From Helopsaltes ochotensis (Eukaryota > Chordata > Aves > Passeriformes > Locustellidae): a stretch of 64,000 nucleotides of DNA. Below are positions 1-13,230 of the stretch, one piece after another. Below the pieces are notes generated by a model, which was not told where the DNA came from, did not search any database, and saw only the letters and a program-made list of their open reading frames with translations. The stretch spans positions 217,309 through 281,308 of the forward strand of contig VXBM01000782.1 in assembly GCA_013400155.1 (NCBI GenBank), given 5' to 3'. Positions within the stretch are counted from its first letter, which is position 1. Every line of letters begins with the position of its first letter. The translations under genes were made by a program, and so were the position numbers.

Positions 1-3000
1 CAAAAAAAGCAACAAGATTCAGTTTGCCCCTGGTTCAGTGCATTACAGAAACAAAAGAAATTGTATGAGCTGGTATATGTGAAACCACTCATATTTAAAG
101 CTGAAGGCAAAAAACAATATATTGATGAGCCAGTGCTTCCTGTGGAGAGGCTGTATAATGACCCAGAAAGTTTTCTCCCACAGCTTTCAGTCTCCTTACT
201 TCAGCAGAACTGATGGGAGTAATAAAGTAAGTTGTTGCTTTTCCCTTCTTACTGCATTTATATGAGAGGAGGAGGCTGAATTCGCTGTCTTTTATTAGTT
301 TTCTCCTCCAGGAGTAGGTAAAAAGTGATATATGCTTCATACTTTTCTACAAACAGATTATACTGGACAGATGCTTAGAAACAGCTTAGCTAAATCATGT
401 GAAGGAATGCCTACAGTATGCAGTGTGGAAAATCTACTGCTTTTGGTATAACCAGGCAGAAATTGAGATTCATTTGGGGCACAAGAAGTTGTGAGGTTAT
501 GGTTTACCATTAACAGAAAAGAGGAAAAATGTCCACTGTGAGTTATGCAATAAAGTTCAGTTAAATAACAAATCTCTGAAAGGCCCTGGTTCATGGAAGT
601 GTCAGTGGGTTTGTGGGCTCGTTTAGAGCCAAACAATGCACAAATGCACCAAACTATGAGAAACTTCCACATGATTGACAAGCATGTGATACATGGGTTG
701 AAAAACTGGTTTTAGTCTTTGAAGCAAGTGGGCATTTGCTGTCAACAGTGGTTAGTGTTTAACAAACTCTTCCTCCCAAATTCGTTTAAGGTCACGAATG
801 TGATGAAGGACTTCAGCACTTACAAACTCAGTGTTTTCATGGCAAATTTGTAGTTCTGTAATTCATAAGTGGAATTAAAGCCTTCATTGAGTTGCTCACT
901 GTTATCACTTAGTTTGCAATCCCAAACACTCAGCTGTGGATCCAGGAGGGGCCTGAATATTAAAAACAAAAATAAGCGATGCCCATTGTGTGTCTGAAAT
1001 CATGCTTCTTTCTGGGGATTAATTTAACTGCTCTTAAGGTTTGCAAAAAGAGACTGCTTGCCTTGGGATTCAGCACGAACAATGCACTTCTGAAAGTGCT
1101 GGTGGTCTTTGCCAGTGAGGGAAGCTCTCAGCTTGTCTTCTGAGCCCAAGTACTGGTGTCTCGTGCTTTCATAATATCCTGGTGGTTATGGACTCTCTAG
1201 GGAAGTGAGGCAGAAAGTTCACAGTTACCTTTACCCTGGGGGAGGTCTTCCAACTCCTAGCAAGATGTCCTGCTTTTGAAGTTTTTCTGGAAAATACTGA
1301 AGACTAATTCAGACAAAGGAGAGAGGGCAGGACAGTTTATAAAATCTATGAGGACCGTAACTTGCCCTGATTTAGGAAAAGTTTTCTGCGAATTTCAAGA
1401 GAAAGTTCTGTCACAATGGGTATATGTTTTCCAGAACTGGAAAGCAGAATCAAGTGAGCAGCTCAGGCAGGTAAGAAAGGTGGCCAAGCCAGCATTTTGG
1501 TAAGGTAGAGATGCCAGTCCTTACTGACTGAGCCTGACTGCATGCTTTAGCACCAGATAGCCTTGCACTTATGGTTATCTGAAGAGAAAATACTGTAAAC
1601 CAGGCCTGTTAATGGTAATGTGTTTGGAAGTGATGGCTCTGTAGGACATACTGCAAAAGGACAGGCAGCCCGTGCAAGCTCAGCAGTCAGTTGGCCAAGA
1701 CACCTAAATATCCAGGAACTGGTAATTTATCCCTCTATAATTCAGACATAGAATGATGTATCTTTAGTGACTGAGCTGTTTCTCTGCTTGAGTAAATGAG
1801 ATGTATGTGTTGAGGAAGGCAGTCAGCATTCAGCAAGAAGACAGATTAATTTAAGATTAACTCCTCATTGGAGTGGAACTGACAGGCCTGTAGAAGATGG
1901 GCAGTTTTAGGGGCTGTTAAAGTCCCATTAAAGTTCACCAGCTTGGGACTTGCTTGAGTTGCAAATGCTTTGACAGTGTGAATATATGTGGTACAGAGGG
2001 AGAGTCTGTGCCCTAAATTAGCACTGAGCTAATTGGAAAAAAACCCAAATTGTCTTGAGAAACTTAAGTATGATTTCTAGGGTTATATTAATTTCCAGGA
2101 ATCAGGCAAATCTTTTACATCACTGAATGTAGTCAAGCTGGTTTTGAATCCGTTCCCTGCTGCAAGATGTGAAGAGGTGGTTTGCAAACCTTACTGTGGC
2201 TGCTCTGGCTCTGGATGGGCTATCAGCCAGTACGTGGGTTAAAACCTTGGCAGCAAGATGCTGGGACAAAGAAATATAAGGCTACTCTAAAAGATGCCTT
2301 TTTGTGCATCTGGCTAGTGCTTTTCTGTCATTGAATTTCAAGGGAAGGGCATGGGGAAATCATAGCTGACTGTTGACATTGTTCTTCCTTTAGAAAGAGT
2401 AAAGAAATAGCCCAGCATTATTATGTGTGCAAATTGAGACAGCATTATTATGTGCTTCTTAGGAGTAAAATCTGTGGTGAGTAGAATGAGAAGAAATACA
2501 GGTGATTTTTCAAGTATATTTTACAGCTATATCAATCTCTGTCTAACAAAATAGGCCAAATTTTTACTTATTTTCTCAACTCATTCTGTACATCAATATT
2601 CTTGTCTTTGTTTAGTAATTAAACACTGAAATTTCATTTTATCTAAAAACCTTCTAAACCACTCTATTTTACCTCTTAAAGATATTTTTCCCCTTTCTCC
2701 TTTGAATTTGCCTTCTAGGCAGTGATGATAAAAAACCTGAACAACAGCTTGAGCTAGTGGCTGAAAACAAGTGTAAATGCTCTCCACTGGAGTGATTGCC
2801 CAAGCAGAAAACCAACCATCTTGTGAAGAAGGTCTTTTGCTCATAGAGTCATTCCTTCAGCTCTCTGTAGGCACCAGGCAGTGTTTGCATGCATCTAATC
2901 ACTGAGTCTACCAAGTCTGAGTTCCAATAAGCTGAGCTTCATTTTGAAAATAAGTGCCTCCTAAGCAGTTAGGCACATTTGTGGTTTTTTAAGGAATATA

Positions 3001-4205
3001 CTGAATTCTCTTTTTCCATGTGTCATGTCTATCTTTTTACCCTCTGAAAAGTGAAATAACATATTCTTCATGTGATGATTAATGTGTAATGATGTTCACA
3101 CATTACATAATGTCCTATCTTCCACTTAGACAAACACTGGCACAGCAGAGAGTTGCAAATCTGTCCCTTCATAAAGTGTAGACTGATGTAATTTGAGCTG
3201 GCTCATCCCTGCAGCTTCCAAAACACCATGTGCTTTGCAACATGGCAGTATCCATTTCTGCCTCCTTTTTTTAAAAAAAATGCACAGATGAAATGTATGT
3301 CCACAGTATGCTAACAAACCCATCCCAGCAGGAGTGCTGCAAAGCTGATAAGTTTTTTTCTGGAAATGTTGTGGCTGAATTGGAAGGTGCTTAATACAAG
3401 TGCAAAAAAACACATTTATTCAATCTTCTCCCAGAATATGTCTATCCAAATGCCTAAGTTCGATGTTACTTGTGTATATTAAAAGTGGATGCCAGCAATA
3501 CATTTCCCTAATTTTATTTTGGTATGGTGGGAGTGCGTGTAAACAGTGTAAACTGTAACATATATAAAAAATCAGGTTTTATCTGTAAATTCTAAAATGC
3601 CTTTGTAGGAGTTGAGTCCTTCCATTCCTGTTCATCAGTTAAAAACTGTGAAAACATGCCCTTCCTGCACTTTACTCCCCAGAGCTGCACAATCCACAGT
3701 ACTAGCTCATTTGCCTTTTGGGGAAGACAAAGGCAATATTCAATACTCCATGTACTGGGCAGTCCAATTAAACATTTTCTGGATAATTTCATTGCTTTGA
3801 CAAGTTTCAAGATTGATGCAATATTTTATCTTCTGTTTCTCCAATGTATCTGCCAGTTTTCTAAGGGTTTACTTCTTTTCTGTCAAACAAAGAATGTCTT
3901 TCTATCATTCATATCTCAAACTAGCTTAATTTGTAATTTTATGCCTCTGGTTTCTGATCAGTTCAATACAGCTGTTCTTTGACTCTAAACACATTTCTCC
4001 AACAGTTCCTCCTTAATCTATGATTTTTTTTTTTTTGGTCCCACATCAAGTCTAGCAAGGCAGATTTTGTGCCAGAGCTTAAAAACAATCTCTTCTCTAA
4101 TTTCCACCCATTGGTGTTCTAGAAATATGGTATTTTTCTCCAGCAGATCTCCTGATCTAGGATTTTAGCTGATTTTAGCTGAAGCTAAAATGGTAAATTC
4201 TCCTG

Positions 4206-4229
4206 AAAAAAACAAACAAACAAACAAAC
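4206..4229. repeat. (AAAC)n short repeat
   Basis: Perfect AAAC iterations. A similar (AAAC)n lies at 8446-8464 and an imperfect one at 29727-29771. Confidence 0.85.
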
Positions 4230-5929
4230 CAAGACCTGAAGGCATTTAGACCCATTGTGATTTCAGTGACAAATTTAATCTTCATTAGACAAGACAGAAA
4301 ATACTTTGCCAACAGAGAGACTGGAAGAAATAAGCAATGGCCTTTCAGTAATAAAACAGTACAGAGCTGTTATCTAGTGCTTGCCATCAGTAATACAGAC
4401 CATGTTTAACAGGGAAAGTGAGTTTCATTATCTGCATCCTACAGATTGCAAGAGAGGCATTCATTGAGCTATTATGCAAAAACACTAAAAAGCATAAGCA
4501 ACCTGCACTTCTACAGCATATATTTAGTTTCTTTCAGAGAATCCATCTCTACACTATATATATTTACTCGAATTACTTATGTATCTCTTAATGTTTCCTC
4601 AAAAATTGAAAAGTTCTTACTTCTCTAGTGAAGTCAGAGCTTACAGTCAGCTCTTACAGAGGACCACATCTATGGTACTGGACTGGGCCAGATTGGAGCC
4701 CCTATTATTTAGAATCCCTATTATGTTTTCTGAAGTCCTTAAAACACTTACTTCATGCATGTGAGTGGAAAGGGAAGGCAATAGGTCTTCTTTCTTCAAG
4801 TTCTATGCTATTCTTTTGGAACAAAATATGAATAAATGAAGGAACTGGGTAAATATATAGAGAAATTTAAGTTGAACAGCAGTTGCAAGTTGAGGATGAA
4901 GAGACCTTGAAATATGCTTAAATGCCTTTTTTTTAATAAAATGCCATTTAAATTTCTTGACCATCCCATCTCCACCAAAAAAAAAGAAAAAAAGACATCA
5001 GAGATAAAACACTGTAAGCAGAATTCAGTATATCTATCAAGGCATGAATATCAGGTAAAGATATCTTAATAATTCTAAACTACTAGCATTTAATGTATTT
5101 TTCAATCATTGCTAGCCTAAACATGTAACCCTACCATATAAGCCCAGTGAGACCACCTTTAATTCTCCTGACCCTTGAAGCAGCTCTGTGTTTGAACACG
5201 ACAATTTACTTCTTTTACTTTTTGCAGAACATTTCATGAAAACCATCTTGATATCACAGTATAGTGAGTTCTGGCACTAAGCCTTTACTGTTTATTAAAT
5301 GAATTCATTAATTCTACAAATGATCAATCTATTTACTTGTAGCTGGATTAATCTTTCTTAATCCTGAATCATTGTTGGTCTAGGAAGCCTTTGTGTGCAG
5401 AAAATGAAAGAAGATATATAGTTTCCCTGTTTGACCCATAATGAAAGTGAAGGGGTTTAAATTTATGGCTTCAATGGAAATCAATTTGTGATCTTGTGCT
5501 GAAAAGAAGTCCAAGTTATGTCTCCATAAACAGCTGTAAATTTTAATATTCCCATCTTCAAAAAATTCTCTTTTGCCACTCTACTGGAAGAAAACTCATG
5601 CTTTTTTTTTTCTTCATCTTTTATAATATCAGATTACCATTACATTCTCTGCTACACATTTCTGGGCAACAGCAATTGTTTGTGAATTTTCCACTTTTCC
5701 AAATGCTGAACTCTGTGAAACATCTAATTCTGCAAACCATTTCCTTTCTACTCCTGGTGGTGGGGGCAGAGGGGATTGAGGATGCAGAGAGAGAAATGTG
5801 CCATATTTAAGTCATGTGGGGGCTACATTGCCTGATCTGCCTTTCTTTGAAGTGTCCAGGATGTGTTGAGTTCTCAGAAGTGTCTCTCTATATGTAGGCT
5901 GTATTTTAGCACACTGCCACAAACTCATT

Positions 5930-6640
5930 AATAAATCTGTTTGGAGATAGGAAGAGGCTTAGGAGTTTGCCCTTGTTTGCAGACAAACTTACTAAGGGTG
6001 GTTTCAGTCTGCTGGGCACCACTGGCAAGGGAGGGGAGGAAATCCTTCATCTCTGTGCCATCAGTGTTTGTTGTACCTGATGAGGCATTAGGCCACTGTG
6101 CCAGCTTTCTTCTTTTATTTCCTCTGTGCCAGGTTGCTGAGATTTTAACCTGTGCCCCTGAGGTGATGTTGCCTATACCTGCATGTATGGGCAGCTCCGT
6201 TGTGTTGAGATGTGAGCCCTGTTTCCCATCTGTATCTCCTTGCTCGAGCAGCCCAATCCTGCGTGGCTGCCTTTGGGTGAATGCTGGCGTTGATCCTTGT
6301 GCCTGATTCGAAGTGAGCCTGACAGGGCTGCCCAGGAAGCCAATTACCCTCTGGTGCTGCTCCAGCACCAGCGAGTGACAGCCTGCGCAGAGCTGACCCG
6401 TGGTGTCTTGGCCAGAGCGGTGTCCCTGCAAGCGCTGCTCTTTTCCTCTGCACGCTGCTGTGCAGAGGCGCTGTGTGTGCTGCCTGTGCTAATCCATTCC
6501 CTGAGCAATGGACTTCCTTCTGCCTCAGCCTTTGGCTTTTCCTCAGGCTAAAACTGAAGATAACCCTTCTACCAACGTTGCGTTTGGCACTATCTGCTGG
6601 AAAGGGCAGAATTCGCCAAGCTAGCACAGGTCTGTACATC
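5930..6640. other. GC-richer unique island, function unknown
   Basis: About 700 bases stand out by higher GC and more CpGs (concentrated at 6250-6480) than the surrounding intron. Overlapping open frames of 121-167 codons occur on both strands, as expected where stop codons are rare. None shows a domain I recognise. It does not match CR1. Possible explanations are an old exapted repeat, a regulatory element or an unannotated transcript. Confidence 0.45.
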
Positions 6641-7045
6641 CCAGTTATTTGCTGTCTTCTTTCTCAACAAGTCATGCAAAATGAGTTCCAGACATATGCT
6701 GCAGCTCAAATTATGAATGCCTAGTTCACTTTTTGCATGCTTTTTTCTTGTATCCTCAGGTTATTCTAGTGCCTAGGTTTTCTAGATCCGGCAGGAAAAG
6801 GAAAGATGCTTTCAAGTTGGAACAGTGAGGTGGATACATAGGAGACAGCTCTAATGCTACTACTGTTCAATACCAGCAATCATACTGTAATCTAATTACT
6901 GACCAGAAAAAAAATATTTCTTTACAGTGTGTTTAAATAAGGTTGCAGTTGGTATTAGTATTCTCTGGAAAACCTTTGAATCGAGTTTGGAAAAACAAGA
7001 ATTTGCATGCAAATAGAATATTATAGAGAGATCTCCTTTTCTCTT

Positions 7046-7120
7046 GGCAGGGTGGTTTTTTTGTTTGGTTTTTTTTGTTTGTTTGTTGGTTTGGTTTGGT
7101 TTGGGTTTTTTTTGGTTTTT
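7046..7120. repeat. GT/T-rich low-complexity tract
   Basis: Irregular TTTG/TTTGG iterations run up to a T-rich stretch. This is low complexity with no element identity. Confidence 0.9.
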
Positions 7121-10100
7121 TTTAATTCTTTACTGCTTTTTAAATAAATAATTCTGTAGTTTGGCAAGGATTTGTGTTATAGGGAGGTTTGGACAGAAAA
7201 GACAAACTTCACATGAATTAACATTTTGACATTATTGCTACTAGTTCATCAGAAAACATCAAATTATTTAAAATGTGCTAACTACTTTCTTTTCTATGCT
7301 GTAGTTGATAAACCACAAGAAAATAAAATTATTAATAGTGTGAGTTGTGTGCTGGGTACACAAGAACATTACAGATGTACTTCCTTTTGGAAGCTTTGTA
7401 TGTGTTAAATATTCATCTATGTACTGCTGGGTGTCTGCATTACTAATAATTATTAGAAGTGCTACTGGAAACGTAGATATTGAACATATTAGTATAGTGT
7501 GCAAAGATTAAGTGAATAGTACTCAAATTGAATTTGCTGTGGCTGGGCATCTAAGTCTGTTAGAGCTTCTTTTCTTTTTTTTTTCCTTGTATTTTGAAAG
7601 GAAAGGATAAACCAGAATCAATTCCAATGTCATTATCTTTCTTTTCAAGGTGATTTTGTCTTCCTGTCTCAGAAAGTGGAGGGCTGAGATAAAGGATTAC
7701 ATTCCACATTGTTAGCTTAATCATAATTGTGTTTTTATCGTTTCAAAAATAATACAAAAAAGGTCTGCAAGTGTGGGATGCAGATGTGCACAAGACTTGT
7801 AAGCACTTAGTAGGTGTAAAACGTTTTATGCCTTCCACTTTCTGTTATGAGCAGCCTTCCCTAAACTCTTGTTCTAACCTCGGTTGTGAAAGCAACTTAA
7901 ATCCTTCTAGAATATGTGTGTGAAGAAATTAACCACATCGAATTAGAACACCTTTTTTTTCCATTTTAAATCTTCTTTTTACTAAAATAGCTTCAAAATC
8001 TTGATATTGACTAGGTTTTTGGTGATGACTGATATCAGTGTTTACTGACCAAAATTCTCTCCCTCCTGTTACTATTCAACATCGTCAAGACTGCAAGCAT
8101 TCTTTGAGACATTAGGTTGTATTTTTTTGGTCCTCTATGTATCCAGTTAACAATAAATTTAGTGGAAGAGGAACTGAAAGAGAGAATAATAAAACAAATC
8201 TATAAGAAATTATGAAGCCATAATGAGATTGCTTGTAAATTCAATGTGCAAATTAGTGTGTTTATGTAGCTGGAGAATACGAGTGAAGCTGGAATTTAAC
8301 AATATTTCCCCAGCACTGATGTAGGCTAATCAAAGTAACAGTATTGTTACCAGTGGACTCAGATCTTGACTTTACTAATACCATTTCAATTTACCTGTAT
8401 GATTACAGAAAGAATCACAAAGTGGACGTAAATCAAGGAATTCAAGCAAACAAACAAACAAAACGCCAAAACACCACAAAAACCCGGCCTGCTGCAGTTG
8501 TAGTTGTGATAAAGTTCCAGAAGTGTGGTAGTATGCTCTTTGGGACCACTTGTAGTGGTGAAAAATAGTTGTGGAATAGAAAGCAGCTGCTAAGGGGAAA
8601 ATCTGAGTTCATGTTGTTGGTAAAATGGATGTGGAAGGAAATTACCAGTTACATTGTTTCCCTCCCATAATACCTATTATTATTGATATTGATTCTGTAT
8701 TGGACATGAGTCTTAGTCACTCCTTATTATATAATTGCAAGGGAGACATACCTCGAGGTAGTGTTATTACTTTAGACTTTTTTGTTGTTGTTGGTCTGAA
8801 CAAACAGTTCAACAGCAGTACAGTGATCATCTTCCATCATTCAGAGTTTTATCATCATTGACCTCTGATTCCGTTTGCAGGCTTCATAAATTCTCATCCC
8901 TAGTTGGGAAAAATAGGATCATGCTAAGCAGTATTTTCCCACATATTATTACAATTCTGTTAGCAGTTTCAGATAAGCCTTAAAGTATGAGGATCTGGTC
9001 TTTTGTTGGTTGACCCTAATCATGACCCAAACTGACACAGCTATTTGTGTGCTAATTATCAGTGTGGGATAGTTTTTAAAAATCATATTATTTTTAAAAT
9101 TTTAAAGAAGTTTATTGCGTCATTATCTAGGACATATTGAAATTCAATCTTATCTGTCTTTCCTAAATTAAAGTCAGAAAGATGGAATTGGTCCTAGGCC
9201 CATGAATCAGGAACAGATGAAGAAAAAGTCTCTCTTTTATTGAAGTGTTCATAGGCAGAGTTAATTTATACTAGAAATTTTCCATTTTTTGAGACATATG
9301 GCTGATTTCTGCAGTGATATTCATCATTTAATATATAAACCCTGTACCTGGAGAATCCTTTAAAGACATGTTTATATTTGGAAAGAGTCTGTAACTTCAT
9401 GGGACTAGTATTCATATCTTTCATCAACATTTGTTGGTTTCTCACCATTACTGAAAGGGTCATAATAGATATAAAGGCTCACAAGACAGGCTATAGAAAC
9501 TTACTTAAGCTAAAGTAGCATGATGGCATTTTCTGTCCCTTGATGAATAAATTTGTGTATCTGATACTTGATTTTGCTGGCATTTGGGCTGTGGCATATT
9601 TAGAAAGTTGATCATGTATCTCACAAGCAATCTGCTGAATAAAGGTTTCAATGTATGAGTATTTCTAGTCTTTCAAAAAAAATCTTGCTGATTATGATGC
9701 ATTTATGAAATTAGTCAGATTGCAGAGTTGGCTTAAATGTGTGCAATCATGAAATGTAAATAACACACACATTTCAGAAATGCAATTCTGAAATTCTGAT
9801 GTGCTGAAACATTCCACAAAACTTTGACCTCATGGAAAAGGAGGGAAAAACTAGTTGAATGAATAGAAGAAGATTTATGTATTTGTCCTTTTTTCACCCA
9901 ATGAAGGTTTCTTTCTCCTTCGGTTACATTACCACTTGAAAAAATCAGAAGTTACTTTTTTGTTTTTTCTTCCGTATAAAGAAAGCTTTATGTAGACCAG
10001 ACTTCCCTACAAAATCAGAGCTGTGTTACTTGTCAAGTTTGGCTGTTGCATTTTGGGCCTATTTGCTTAGAATTTCTCCCTTTTTCTTTGAGGGCAGGCT

Positions 10101-11888
10101 TGGCAAAGTAGAGAAGCCATTGTCCCACCACATTTAGGTGTCTTCTTCCCTTTCAGCAAATCTTTCTTGTATAGCCCAGCATTTCTGATCTGTTAGAGGC
10201 ACTGTATAATTCACAATATTGAAGTGGACAAACAGCATTGATTTATCTTGATGGCAGAAGAGTTAAGCAGTTCTATGTATTTTACAGTACAGGACACACA
10301 TATCTTCCTGCCCAAAATCTCAGACTAGCAGAGCCACCTCCAAAGTCAGAAACCTCCTGAATATACAAGACAGAGGTTTCAGATGTCTTCCATCAGTTTA
10401 GTTTAACACATTCAAAAACTTCTTTAATACTTGTTAAAATGAAAGCTCAAGTGGTAAAAAAGCTGTTACCGGGGTATTTGGTGATTTAAGCAATAGATGC
10501 CAAAAGCTTTCTTTTTTATGTGAGCCTGTACACCTGTACAGGAGGAAGTTTGAAACACCTGTTTTAGATATGAGTGATTCTGCCTGTAATGTTCACCCAT
10601 TCCCATTCCTCAGTGTCTTCTCTAAATGTTATGTGCAAGTGTTTCCAGTTTGTGTGAATGATGCTCCTATTCCTTTAAAGCCTTTAATGGAAATTCTGAT
10701 CAATCACATCAGCTATGAAGGGCTGAAATGGCCAACTGTGGCAAGAGTTTTGGATCTTCCCAACAGTCACCAAATAATCTCCGATCAGTGAAAGCTTTTT
10801 ATAGATTTGTTTCCCTTATCCCCACCTTATCTGACTGCCTCTCTAACTTTATTCAACATGGAGCTGAAATCTTAAATTTTAGTATGACCCAAGGAGGAAA
10901 GGAGCTGCAGATATAAGGATTTTGATCATTAATTTTATGAAATCTTTAAGAGCAAGAGCTGAAGGGTCAGGCTGAAACACCATCTTCATTACATATTCAT
11001 TAGAAAGACTTTTACTGCTTAAAAATACTGCAGTACAGGATCAGCCATACAGACCTTCCCACAGAGATAGTGGCTTGCCAGTGATAGTGCTATATATAAA
11101 ATTCTGATGGCTTACACATGAAAATATCAGTTGAAAACAGTAGTTCCCTCTTTAGCAGATTTAAAGGCTTACTGTAGTTTTGCTTCTCTGTTGGTACAAG
11201 TCGAAGAAGTTGCTACTCATCTGTGCTTGCCAATATTGTGATTTTTATTATAAATCAGACATTACAGCATTTGGCTTCTTTTCAATTTATTTGAATGATA
11301 TGTTCTCCTTCAGTGTTAATTAAAGCAAGAGCTCCAAGATCTAAAAGATAAGACTATAATACTTCAGTACATTTCCTCTAAAATGGCTTTTATGTGATTT
11401 TTTTCAAATTACACAGGGATTTCAACCAGAAATATCAAACAGTTCTAACTTTTAAAGTGTTCGAATTTTAAGTCTCTGAATGCTTTTTCTTATGGGATTC
11501 CTCCTTTTAGAACTTAAAAATAATTTATCTATCCATTATCTGAAAATTTATATAAATTTTATTTGCATAAAAGTAAAACATCGTGTTCAGCTAATTTCTA
11601 AAATAATTGTCATTTTCTCAACTGGAGATCTGCTGGGATTAAAAAAAGAGAACATTCTGGAGCAGAGCTGGTCCAGCCAAGCTCATCACTCCTCTCTCTG
11701 TATCCCCTGTAGTTTAAGGAAGAGGTTTAACGAAGGAGGAATCACACAGTACATTTCTTTCTTTACTTGTTGAAATCACATCCAGATTTTATCTCACATT
11801 GTTGCTCAGTATCCTCATGCTGCCAGTCCAGGACAGTCAACCAGTCTATTGATAACAGTGTTTGAAAGACTTCACAGAGAAAACAAAT

Positions 11889-12034
11889 TCCAAAGATTAG
11901 TTTTAAACTGAATAGTTATCACATCCTGCATTTAATTCTTGCTACTATTCAAATTAGAACCTCCAAAGATTACTTTTAAACTGAGTAGTTATCACTTTCT
12001 GCATTTAATTCATGTTACGATTCAATTTAGAAGG
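11889..12034. repeat. 73-bp diverged tandem duplication
   Basis: Two adjacent 73-bp copies (11889-11961 and 11962-12034) both begin TCCAAAGATTA and contain TTTTAAACTGA.TAGTTATCAC and TGCATTTAATTC. About ten substitutions separate them, so the duplication is considerably older than the 51-bp one in intron 2. Confidence 0.93.
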
Positions 12035-12639
12035 ATAACATGCATTCTGAATAGGTAGATGATTCTAAAGCTTCCTTATGTCAGTATAGCTTGTACCTGT
12101 AAGAAAATATTCATCAGTGTAATGGCAGAAACAGTCTTTTTTAGAACATTTTGTATGTTTCAAAGAGAAAAATCACATAATTAAAAATTTTATAGGTAAA
12201 ATTGTACAATAATGACGTAGAAAATCTCTGTAATGGGGAATGGCCTAAGCAAAGTTTTGCAGATGCTGTATATCTGTAAAAGAAAATATGCAGAAAATTG
12301 TGTAGAATTTCCAAGCCTGTGGAAATACCTCAACACATTGCTTTCCTTCTCACCATCATTATATTATTATAATTTTAAAAACCAATTTACGTTACAAACA
12401 CCTTTAAAGGTTAGAAACTACATTAATTTCTATTCAGGACGTAGGAGAACAAGGTGTAATTGCTTTTCTTTACATATGGGTCTCAGCTTAAGGTGAATGG
12501 GATTTAAAATCCTCCCCTAACTTACATATGTTCTATTTGCTAATTTTAGGTGATTGCCTCAAAACTTCAAGCACGTGTAATAGCCATGAAAAGAGTAGGC
12601 TGGAGCGGGACTGCAAAAGGGGGGTGAAATGCCTTTTTT

Positions 12640-13230
12640 TTTTTCTCTCTCTCAGAGTGTGGGTTTTGAGCCACCAAGACCAGTCAGGAAAGGTGCTTCA
12701 GGGAAAGAGGTGGTGCAGACATGTACCTGCAGGTCCGTGGCCTGGGCGCCCTGTCTGTAGGTGCGTGCTGCTCCCCCGGCCTGCAGAAGGTGCCAGGGTG
12801 TCCCAGTGCCACAAAGTGCCAGGGTGTCCCAGTGCCACAAAGTGCCAGGGTGTCCCAGTGCCACAAGGTGCAGGGGTGCCCCAGTGCTGCAAGGTGCAGG
12901 GGTGTCCCAGTGCCACAAAGTGCCAGGGTGTCCCAGTGCCACAAGGTGCAGGGGTGTCCCAGTGCCACAACCTCAGGATGAACCCTGCCTCCATGGAGCC
13001 AGCCCCGGGCACTGCGGGGCACAAGCAGGGACCCTCTCTGCCCGTGTATCTGAGCACTTTGCCATGTCTGACAGCTCCCTGATCCCCAGAACAGCACGGC
13101 AAAGTGCCTGCAAGCTGAAAGCAGGGAGGGCTGCTTTGATTAGATTTTGATGAGGAATGTGGAGGAATAAGCTGGTTCACCCGCTGAGCTGTCCCTCTGC
13201 ACCGGGCTGCGGACTGCCTGATAAAACAGG
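12640..13230. other. GC-rich island containing the minisatellite
   Basis: Base composition rises sharply here compared with the flanking AT-rich intron. The segment includes the 26-bp repeat and unique GC-rich flanks (for example around 12760-12785 and 12985-13030). CpGs are present but not dense enough for me to call a CpG-island promoter, and no splice-bounded exon is evident. It could be a subtelomere-like minisatellite seed or a regulatory patch; function unknown. Confidence 0.6.
12788..12969. repeat. 26-bp minisatellite, 7 copies
   Basis: There are seven head-to-tail 26-bp units, of the form AAGTGCCAGGGTGTCCCAGT + GCCACA, ending exactly before CCTCAGG. Two variant classes alternate: GTGCCAGGG and GTGCAGGGG. 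Copy 4 differs most (GCCCCAGTGCTGCA). Since 26 is not a multiple of three and the unit lacks stops in every phase on both strands, overlapping open frames of 86-228 codons run through it on both strands; these are artefacts of the repeat. Length variation between individuals is likely. Confidence 0.97.

Noticed and set aside
5928..6639. 167- and 164-codon minus-strand open frames
   Set aside because: They overlap each other and a plus-strand frame in a GC-richer patch, and no domain or splice context is seen.
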